DNA of 7,934 nt from assembly GCA_029250345.1 (NCBI GenBank), contig JAQXFL010000083.1, forward strand, positions 1 to 7,934, given 5' to 3'. The stretch is from Candidatus Poseidoniaceae archaeon (lineage in GTDB: Archaea; Thermoplasmatota; Poseidoniia; Poseidoniales; Poseidoniaceae). Made by a program: the position numbers and the translations under genes. Of the stretch, positions 1 to 4,921 are shown one piece after another. The notes under the pieces are model-generated. The model did no database searches. It saw nothing but the letters and a program-made list of their open reading frames with translations, and was not told the DNA's origin. How positions within the stretch are numbered: the stretch's first letter is position 1; each line of letters begins with the position of its first letter.

Positions 1-530
1 AACTTCTTGACAGCCACTGAGTAGCCGGTGTCCATATGTTGCAATGCGGTTTCACCGCAGTACTTCACGTGGCCACGAATGTATTTCTCTGTTCGGTTTC
101 GAGAACCGGTCAGTTTTCCAGCGAGGGTCACAATGACACCGCGGGCTCCGGAATCCATGATGTTCTGTGCAGCGCTGTTTCCAGCACGGCGGTGGTACCA
201 ACCACGCTCAAGTGCGGAGGCGATTTTCTCTGCCATGACTTGTGCGTTGAGGGTTGCCTTCTCGATTTCCTCAACCTTGAGCTTAGGGTTCTCGAGATCG
301 AATTCCTCGTTGAGGCGCTTCTGAAGTTCGTTGATGATCTTCCCCTTTCGGCCGATGACCATACCTGGGCGTTCTGCGTGAACAGTCACTTCGGTACCTT
401 GTGGGGTACGACGGATGTCAAGTGCGCCGAATCCGGAGCGCTTGGTGTTCTGCATCAAGAATTCCTTGACGAGGTGTCGTTCGACGTTTCGGTTTACGAT
501 GGTGCGTAGAGTGCTTTTCTTTCCTGCCAT
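1..530 (-). CDS. rps3: 30S ribosomal protein S3 (uS3), 3' part cut off by the window edge
   Basis: Small-subunit protein of the 30S head near the mRNA entry channel; in the ribosome it binds 16S rRNA and helps hold mRNA. The 176 visible codons begin MAGKKSTLRTIV. They include a type 2 KH domain with its GxxG loop at residues 60-63 (IGRKGK), then the start of the C-terminal S3 domain (GARGVIVTLAGKLTGSR, about 128-144). Archaeal S3 proteins are usually longer, so the C-terminus lies beyond base 1. The ATG at 530 is chosen because GAGGTG (minus strand, 543-538) sits 7 bases upstream, the same distance as for its neighbours. It is the seventh gene of the operon, 11 bases after L22, whose TGA stop forms part of this Shine-Dalgarno site. 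Identification is very secure. Confidence 0.97.
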   Translation of the reverse strand, partial: MAGKKSTLRTIVNRNVERHLVKEFLMQNTKRSGFGALDIRRTPQGTEVTVHAERPGMVIGRKGKIINELQKRLNEEFDLENPKLKVEEIEKATLNAQVMAEKIASALERGWYHRRAGNSAAQNIMDSGARGVIVTLAGKLTGSRNRTEKYIRGHVKYCGETALQHMDTGYSVAVKK

Positions 531-541
531 AATCAATCACC

Positions 542-1135
542 TCAGAAGTCGTCCTCCAACTCGTCCTCTTGGACGGAGAAATCTTCGAGGAAAACCTCGA
601 GATTTACACGGTAGTGGTTTGAAGGGGTCGCACGGCCACGTGCACGAGGGATGAATCCCTTCTTAATTTGGCCTCGGTGTGCTGCGATGTGAGTGATTTC
701 CATTTCTTCTGGATCCACATCTTCGTACTGGTGTCGGGCGTTCTCCATTGCGCTTTCAATCAACTTGATGATTGCACGGGATGCCTTGACTGGGTATCGG
801 CCTGGACCGACGCCACCTTTGCGGTGACCGACCATTGAAGGGCCGGAGCGCTTCTTCTTCTTGTTGCCACTTCCGAGTCGGAAGGGAACTGCTACTGCCT
901 TTCGGCGAACATCTGCACGGTCAGAGTCGATGCGGAGAACCTCGTTGAGGAACTCGATGGCCTTACCAGCCTTCATTCGCTTGACGTAGCGGCAAATTTC
1001 GAAGCAGTGCTTAACGTGCATGTCCACGTTTGTGGAGCGTGCAGTTGCAAGACGGTTGCCTTGCAGGAGTTGCGTGTAGCCCTTCTGAGGGAGCTCACGG
1101 CGCTTTGAACGGCGATCCATTTGTGTCTTAACCAT
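542..1135 (-). CDS. rpl22: 50S ribosomal protein L22 (uL22)
   Basis: Large-subunit protein whose long beta-hairpin lines the peptide exit tunnel; it contacts several 23S rRNA domains. The product is 197 residues, longer than the roughly 150 common in archaea. It has a basic N-terminus, a conserved PGRYPVKASRAIIKLIE stretch at about 111-127, and the hairpin from HIAAHRGQIKKG through RARGRATP (about 149-171). The tail is strongly acidic (QEDELEDDF, 189-197). A reading frame opens at a GTG at 1144, but that codon lies inside the Shine-Dalgarno sequence GAGGTG (1147-1142). The ATG at 1135, 6 bases downstream of it, is therefore the better start. Another in-frame ATG lies at residue 6 and cannot be fully excluded. 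It follows S19 and precedes S3 in the operon. Confidence 0.96.
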   Translation of the reverse strand: MVKTQMDRRSKRRELPQKGYTQLLQGNRLATARSTNVDMHVKHCFEICRYVKRMKAGKAIEFLNEVLRIDSDRADVRRKAVAVPFRLGSGNKKKKRSGPSMVGHRKGGVGPGRYPVKASRAIIKLIESAMENARHQYEDVDPEEMEITHIAAHRGQIKKGFIPRARGRATPSNHYRVNLEVFLEDFSVQEDELEDDF

Positions 1136-1141
1136 ACATAA

Positions 1142-1147
1142 CACCTC
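1142..1147 (-). promoter_or_regulatory. Shine-Dalgarno site deciding the L22 start
   Basis: The minus strand reads GAGGTG here and pairs with the archaeal 16S 3' end. It overlaps the TGA stop of S19 (1148-1146) and lies 6 bases before the ATG at 1135. It also contains the in-frame GTG at 1144, which therefore cannot be a sensible start. Confidence 0.8.
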
Positions 1148-1640
1148 ACTTTAGCGGTACGTGCTTTGACGACCGAGTTGCACCAACACCAGGGCCGCTG
1201 TGTGCGACGCCTCTGCGGGTAATTGCGAATTCACCAAGGTAGTGACCAATCATTTCAGGCTTGATCTCGACAGGGACGAAGGTTTGTCCACTGTACACTG
1301 AAATGGTCTTGCCGACAAACTCTGGGAGAATTGGCATGTCCCTTCGGTGGGTTCGAACCGTGGAGCCGTTGGAACGGCGAACACGGGCTAGGAAATGTTC
1401 GTTCTCAACCGAGAAACCACGAGCCATCGAGCGGCGGGCGCGGGATGGAAGCAATGTGATCACGGATGGGGCGGATGGGTCTTCATCAGGCCAGAGCGAC
1501 ATTGTGGAGAGTTCTTCCACAGTGTAGCCACGGTAGGTGAATTCCTTCTTGACTCGGCCAGAGGTTGTCGACAGGCGCTTTCGTGCCTTTCGTCGACTGG
1601 CCTTTGGGGTCATAAACGACTTCTTCTTCTTTCGCGCCAT
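1146..1640 (-). CDS. rps19: 30S ribosomal protein S19 (uS19)
   Basis: Small-subunit head protein, located with S13 near the A-site finger and intersubunit bridge. The product has 164 residues. Conserved family blocks are ITLLPSRARRSMARGFS (61-77), the RDMPILPEFVGKTISVYSGQ region (100-119), PEMIGHYLGEFAITRRGVAH (128-147), and the C-terminal GVGATRSSKHVPLK (151-164). The first 35 residues form a lysine/arginine-rich archaeal-type extension, which makes it slightly longer than many relatives. The ATG at 1640 is preceded by GAGGTG (1653-1648) with 7 bases between. This site overlaps the TGA stop of L2. It is the fifth gene of the operon and ends in TGA inside the L22 Shine-Dalgarno site. Identification is very secure. 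Confidence 0.97.
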   Translation of the reverse strand: MARKKKKSFMTPKASRRKARKRLSTTSGRVKKEFTYRGYTVEELSTMSLWPDEDPSAPSVITLLPSRARRSMARGFSVENEHFLARVRRSNGSTVRTHRRDMPILPEFVGKTISVYSGQTFVPVEIKPEMIGHYLGEFAITRRGVAHSGPGVGATRSSKHVPLK

Positions 1641-1651
1641 ACATCATCACC

Positions 1652-2368
1652 TCAAATTTTCTTTCCTCGACCTCGGCCGGTTCGGCTCGGTGCGATCAGA
1701 CCAACCTTAGCACCTGGTGGGGTGCCACGGGCGACTGAGTTAGGACCGTGAACAGCTTGGTGGTTTCCACCGCCGTGTGGGTGGTCAACAGGGTTCATTG
1801 CAACACCACTCACGTGAGGGAACAGCTTACCACGGGCCTTGGCCTTGTAGTACGCTGCACCTGCAGTTCGCAGAGGCATTTCGTCTCGGCCGTGACCAGC
1901 GAGCACACCAATGGTTGCTCGGCAGTTGGCTGGGAGTTCACGAAGGCTTCCAGATGGCATGCGGACACGCACCTTCTCGCCGATTCGTGCTTCAACGAAG
2001 CAGGAGTTGCCTGCTGCGCGAGCGATCTTGCCACCGTCACCAGGACGAAGTTCAAGGTTGTTGATTGCGGTTCCTTCAGGAATGTTTGCGAGGGACGTAA
2101 TGTTTCCTGGTCGGAGTGCTGCATTGTCGCCAATGGCAACAGCGGAGCCGATTGCAAGTCCTTCAGTGGCGACGACCAATGTGGTCTCACCGTCTGGGAG
2201 TTTCATTCGAGCAAGTGGAGCCGAATGGACAGGGCTGTGAACGAGTTCGGTAATTTCTCCGACAACATCACTCACGCGTGGCATTCGGTTCGCACCTGGG
2301 AATCTGTGGCTCGCAACGCGGTAGCGTGGCGAGGAACCCTTTCGTTGTGCACGTATTCTCTTACCCAT
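1652..2368 (-). CDS. rpl2: 50S ribosomal protein L2 (uL2)
   Basis: Core large-subunit rRNA-binding protein near the peptidyl transferase centre, needed for subunit association and peptide bond formation. The 238-residue product has the usual archaeal length. It starts MGKRIRAQRKGSSPRYR and contains the OB/SH3-like core with ELRPGDGGKIARAAG (106-120). It carries the hallmark MNPVDHPHGGGNHQ at 191-204, whose first motif histidine (H196) corresponds to the functionally important His229 of E. coli L2. The C-terminus is a basic RTGRGRGKKI tail. The ATG at 2368 has GAGGTG (2381-2376) 7 bases upstream, overlapping the L23 stop. An out-of-frame ATG directly abutting this site is too close to be used. 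It is the fourth gene of the operon. Confidence 0.98.
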   Translation of the reverse strand: MGKRIRAQRKGSSPRYRVASHRFPGANRMPRVSDVVGEITELVHSPVHSAPLARMKLPDGETTLVVATEGLAIGSAVAIGDNAALRPGNITSLANIPEGTAINNLELRPGDGGKIARAAGNSCFVEARIGEKVRVRMPSGSLRELPANCRATIGVLAGHGRDEMPLRTAGAAYYKAKARGKLFPHVSGVAMNPVDHPHGGGNHQAVHGPNSVARGTPPGAKVGLIAPSRTGRGRGKKI

Positions 2369-2379
2369 GATTCATCACC

Positions 2380-2637
2380 TCAGAAAGCTCCCAAGCGCAT
2401 TGCTGCGTCTTCTGCGTCATAGCCTTCGGCGAGCTTAACGGAAGCGTGCTTGCCGTGCTTTGTGTTTCGTACGTTGACTTTGGCGACTTCGACTTCGAAG
2501 ATCGTTTCAATCGCACGAGCGATTTGTTCTTTTGTTGCTCCACGGCGAACAATGAACTCGAGGCGGCTCTCGGATGTTCGAGCTTCCATCGACTTCTCAG
2601 TGAGCCATGGTTGAAGGATAATATCGTATGCGTTCAT
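2380..2637 (-). CDS. rpl23: 50S ribosomal protein L23 (uL23)
   Basis: Large-subunit protein at the mouth of the exit tunnel, where it is a docking point for signal recognition particle and other nascent-chain factors. The protein has 85 residues from this start, normal for archaeal L23. Family features are the N-terminal block MNAYDIILQPWLTEKSM, the RLEFIVRRGATKEQIARAIE segment (25-44), and the VEVAKVNVRNTKHGKHASVKL core (49-69). The reading frame extends further upstream into L4, and two adjacent ATGs occur at 2640 and 2637. The second is preferred because GAGGTG (2649-2644) then lies 6 bases upstream, matching the other genes, whereas the first would leave only 3. It is the third gene, 10 bases after L4. 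Confidence 0.96.
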   Translation of the reverse strand: MNAYDIILQPWLTEKSMEARTSESRLEFIVRRGATKEQIARAIETIFEVEVAKVNVRNTKHGKHASVKLAEGYDAEDAAMRLGAF

Positions 2638-2643
2638 CATAAT

Positions 2644-2649
2644 CACCTC
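2644..2649 (-). promoter_or_regulatory. Shine-Dalgarno site deciding the L23 start
   Basis: The minus strand reads GAGGTG, overlapping the TGA stop of L4 (2650-2648). Spacing is 3 bases to the ATG at 2640 and 6 to the ATG at 2637. The 6-7 base rule seen at the other operon junctions favours 2637. Confidence 0.75.
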
Positions 2650-3529
2650 AGTTGAGTGCCTCCACGGCATCCTTGGTAAACACGGTCAAACGACCGACGT
2701 CGCCACCAGGGGCTAGGTCTTCTGCGCAAAGGTCACGGGCTGCAACAACATCGACACCTGGAAGGTTTCGTGCTGCTTGAGCAAGGCCTGACTTTTCCTT
2801 CACAACAAGGAGGACCGACTTTGGAGTTTTGTGGACACGTCCACGCATGGTAGCCTTACCTGCACGGATGTTTCGACCATCACGAGCACGCATCAAATCA
2901 GCACCGAGGCCGATTTCGTTGAAGATTGCGAGGACCTTACGGGTAGCAGATCCGTGGTTGAAGGATTCGATGCTGAATTCTTCAGTCTTTCCATCTCGGA
3001 CTTCAGCGTAGTTGCCAAGCACGATTGGAAGGGCTTCGATTTCTTCGGAGAATCGGTGACCACGGGCGCTCACGGCATCCACGGAGGTGGTTGCGCTGAG
3101 TGCGGAGTCCCGAGCTAGTCGTCGTTCCTTGAGGTTGAGTTTTCGTCCCCAGTTCTTTTCGACCTTGGGTCCGTGTGCACGTCGTCCACCCTTGGTGTGT
3201 GGGTTTTGTGCACCTCGGCTTTGTCCTGTGCGTCGCATAATTCGAGACACACCACGACCCTTACCCCACCATTCGACGGAGTGCTTCATACCAGCCATTG
3301 GCGCACGCTTTCCGACGTGAGGTCGGGAACCGTAGGCTTGTCGGCGGTTAGCACGGCTTGAAGCCACTGCCAACTTGATCAAGTCGTTGCGGAGTTCTGT
3401 TTCAAAGGCTGCTGGAAGTTCGACCTTCTTTCCGTTTGAGATTGAAATCTCGAACACATCAGGAAGTCGACCTGCATCGAGCTCAGTCTGTGAGATGGTG
3501 TTTGTAATATCGAGAACATTGACCTTCAT
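2648..3529 (-). CDS. rpl4: 50S ribosomal protein L4 (uL4)
   Basis: Large-subunit protein whose extended internal loop lines the exit tunnel beside L22. In bacteria L4 also represses its own operon; whether archaeal L4 does so is not shown here. The product is 293 residues, somewhat longer than the 250-260 typical of archaea. The first 50 residues are the conserved N-terminal strand and helix. A glycine/arginine-rich tunnel loop spans about 60-130 and includes GSRPHVGKRAPMAGMKHS and MRRTGQSRGAQNPHTKGGRRAHGPK. The C-terminal globular domain has IRAGKATMRGRVHKTPKSVL (221-240) and ends in the DVVAARDLCAEDLAPGG block. The ATG at 3529 is only 2 bases after the L3 TGA. Its upstream site is GGGGGT rather than GAGGTG. 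It is the second gene of the operon. Confidence 0.97.
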   Translation of the reverse strand: MKVNVLDITNTISQTELDAGRLPDVFEISISNGKKVELPAAFETELRNDLIKLAVASSRANRRQAYGSRPHVGKRAPMAGMKHSVEWWGKGRGVSRIMRRTGQSRGAQNPHTKGGRRAHGPKVEKNWGRKLNLKERRLARDSALSATTSVDAVSARGHRFSEEIEALPIVLGNYAEVRDGKTEEFSIESFNHGSATRKVLAIFNEIGLGADLMRARDGRNIRAGKATMRGRVHKTPKSVLLVVKEKSGLAQAARNLPGVDVVAARDLCAEDLAPGGDVGRLTVFTKDAVEALN

Positions 3530-3531
3530 CT

Positions 3532-4551
3532 TCAGACCCCCTGCTTAGATGCTGTACTCACGTACGTAATTTCGAACGGGTGGAGCGTTTTGTCGCTGCC
3601 ACGGGTTGCGTCACGGAATCGAATCAATCGCTTGGCAGGTCCTGGGACACTTCCCTTAACGAGAATGTAATCAGACTTGACTTCACCATAGTGGAGGAAA
3701 CCACCGGCAGGCGTGATTGAATGATCTTCTGTGCTTGCGATGCGCAAGATGCGCTTGTTGTATTCGGTTCGCTGGTGGTAACCAGTTTGACCACCTTGAC
3801 GGATGGACTTTCGGACGTATCCGTCACCGAATGCACCCATGTTACCGTGCTGTCGTCGCTTCTTGGAGTTCTTGTGGGATTGCAACTTACCACCGAATCG
3901 CTTGATGACACCTTGCCATCCGTATCCTTTGGTGATTGCAACGATGTCAGTGAGAGCGCCTTCTTCGAAAGCGTCTGCGAAGGAGTACTCTTCGCCGAGC
4001 TTCTCCTTTGCATAGTTGAGTTGCTCGCCGATGTTGCCACCGTCCAAACCAACTTCCATGACATCAGGTACCTTTGTAGGCACGCCTGTAACTGAATGTG
4101 GTTGTGTAGCGCAAATGAGACGAACTTCGACGAGATCAGCATTCATGAGGTTCTCAAAGTGCTTTTCTGCGTCGTGTTCCTTGCGGACAGGGAGTCGCTT
4201 GAAGAGATCTGCGAATGCTTCTGCAATCTTTGCTGCGTCAGCCCAGACTTCGCCAGCAGCTTGCTTACCGTATGGAGTCATAGCGTAGCCACGAACACCG
4301 AGAATACGCATCTTTGGGCATTCTACAACGGTGACTGGCACACGAACTTCTTGGCCAGCAGATGGGCTGCGGGGGTTCAAATCACGAGAGAGAACGTGGG
4401 TCATACCGGCCTTCCAGCCTGCAAATCCTTGCATTCTCACTTCGCTCGCATCGGTTGTGGGCCACGACTTCACATGACCAAATGGTCGGTTCGCACGCTT
4501 ACGCGGGCTGAACGCCATTGATCCTCGTCGTGGGTGACTTTTCTTCGCCAT
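3532..4551 (-). CDS. rpl3: 50S ribosomal protein L3 (uL3)
   Basis: Early-assembling large-subunit protein; its central extension reaches the peptidyl transferase centre. The protein has 339 residues, the archaeal/eukaryotic length and far longer than the bacterial form. It starts MAKKSHPRRGSMAFSPRKRA, the basic N-terminal tail of archaeal L3. It contains GWKAGMTHV (45-53), the GWQGVIKRFGGKLQSHK block (211-227), the rRNA-contacting GQTGYHQRTEYNKRI (255-269), and HYGEVKSDYILVKGSVPGPAKRLI (287-310, interrupted by no frameshift). The ATG at 4551 is preceded by GGAGGA (4564-4559) with 7 bases between. As first gene of the operon it follows a 370-base divergent region with predicted RNA hairpins. 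Its stop is 2 bases before the L4 start. Confidence 0.97.
   Translation of the reverse strand: MAKKSHPRRGSMAFSPRKRANRPFGHVKSWPTTDASEVRMQGFAGWKAGMTHVLSRDLNPRSPSAGQEVRVPVTVVECPKMRILGVRGYAMTPYGKQAAGEVWADAAKIAEAFADLFKRLPVRKEHDAEKHFENLMNADLVEVRLICATQPHSVTGVPTKVPDVMEVGLDGGNIGEQLNYAKEKLGEEYSFADAFEEGALTDIVAITKGYGWQGVIKRFGGKLQSHKNSKKRRQHGNMGAFGDGYVRKSIRQGGQTGYHQRTEYNKRILRIASTEDHSITPAGGFLHYGEVKSDYILVKGSVPGPAKRLIRFRDATRGSDKTLHPFEITYVSTASKQGV
3536..3541 (-). promoter_or_regulatory. Atypical Shine-Dalgarno site of L4
   Basis: The minus strand reads GGGGGT, 6 bases before the L4 ATG at 3529. Pairing to the archaeal anti-SD would need one G-U pair where GGAGGT would be perfect. It lies upstream of the L3 TGA (3534-3532), so here the stop codon falls between the site and the start. 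At the five later junctions the stop lies inside the site. Confidence 0.6.
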
Positions 4552-4725
4552 GTCGGATTCCTCCAGTGTTTTTACAGCGCATTGGCCCCACCGTAGAGGG
4601 GCGTACGAGGGCTCTCAGGTTGGGAGAAGCCGTGACACTGCGTCTCATTCCCACGAATGGGGAGCGAGACTATCGGGGTCCTCGGGGGATGGCCCATTGT
4701 GTCTGGCTGCTCACCTTTGAGCAAC
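4552..4725 (-). promoter_or_regulatory. Structured 5' leader of the ribosomal protein operon (predicted)
   Basis: This stretch upstream of L3 shows no convincing coding frame but folds well by eye on the minus strand. There are four local hairpins: 4725-4706 (8 pairs, loop AAGG, with one G-U pair possible only in minus-strand RNA), 4670-4642 (11 positions with one mismatch and one wobble, 7-base loop), 4631-4610 (4+3 pairs around a single bulge), and 4602-4585 (GCCCC/GGGGC, 8-base loop). In addition CAGTGT (4640-4635) can pair with ACACTG (4569-4564). That would enclose the last two hairpins and end on the first base of the L3 Shine-Dalgarno site GGAGGA (4564-4559). This layout would suit autogenous control, but no ligand or protein site is recognised. 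It does not match tRNA, 5S, or the hallmarks I know of RNase P or SRP RNA. Confidence 0.4.
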
Positions 4726-4742
4726 CCTCCGACTTACCTCCC

Positions 4743-4750
4743 GTATATGA
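4743..4750 (-). promoter_or_regulatory. Possible TATA element for the ribosomal operon
   Basis: The minus strand reads TCATATAC here, the only clear TATA-like octamer between L3 and the far side of the divergent region that fits a useful position. Archaeal initiation about 25 bases downstream would place the transcript 5' end near 4720-4725, at the base of the first predicted hairpin. The element is nearly symmetrical and could equally serve the plus strand. It was assigned by eye only. Confidence 0.28.
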
Positions 4751-4759
4751 GTGGTTCGG

Positions 4760-4775
4760 TCACCCAATGCGGTGA
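4760..4775. repeat. Short inverted repeat TCACC-N6-GGTGA
   Basis: A perfect 5-base inverted repeat with a 6-base spacer lies 10 bases beyond the TATA-like element, in the divergent region between L3 and hef. The position would suit an operator or an upstream factor site for the ribosomal operon. A repeat this short can occur by chance. Confidence 0.25.
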
Positions 4776-4921
4776 GGTGTCGTGGTTACACTGAATCCAA
4801 CCCCCTTTGTACGACGGTAAGAACATATTCATTTTTGCCAACTTCGCCGTATTTCCTTCCTTTCACTTTCACAAACACACCCCACACTATCCTTTTGAAC
4901 CCTCGACCAAAAACAACAGCC
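4776..4921 (+). promoter_or_regulatory. Non-coding leader/promoter region of hef
   Basis: The sequence is AT- and pyrimidine-rich, especially 4845-4898, and has no Shine-Dalgarno motif before the hef ATG at 4922. This contrasts with the ribosomal operon and would fit a leaderless or very short-leader transcript. A weak TATA-like patch (ACTATCCTTTTG, 4886-4897) lies about 25-36 bases before the ATG. The hef frame stays open back to a GTG at 4751, but the extra 57 residues have no family resemblance, so the stretch is treated as untranslated. Confidence 0.35.

Noticed and set aside
36..509. Long plus-strand frames opposite S3, L2 and L3 (for example 36-509, 1748-2422 and 4096-4521)
   Set aside because: They mirror the strong codon bias of the minus-strand ribosomal genes, lack Shine-Dalgarno sites and have no family features.
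1128..1139. Mini-frame ATG TAT GGT TAA overlapping the L22 start, and a similar ATG AAT CAT GGG TAA at the L2 start
   Set aside because: The ATGs lie 0-2 bases from the Shine-Dalgarno site, too close for initiation, and are not present in the same form at the other junctions.
4561..4740. Possibility that the leader is a tRNA, 5S, SRP or RNase P RNA
   Set aside because: No cloverleaf with a T-arm GTTCGA-type sequence, and none of the conserved core sequences I know for SRP or RNase P RNA; its position right before the L3 Shine-Dalgarno site argues for a leader.
4518..4775. An 85-codon plus-strand frame overlapping the L3 start and the divergent region
   Set aside because: It overlaps L3 on the opposite strand, has no recognisable family features and covers the hairpin-rich leader; it is most likely a chance frame.
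4774..4820. A possible leader peptide on the plus strand: GAGGTG followed by GTG and 11 more codons to TAA, upstream of hef
   Set aside because: The spacing from GAGGTG to the GTG is only 2 bases, against 6-7 for real genes here. The peptide has no regulatory pattern and no terminator follows it.
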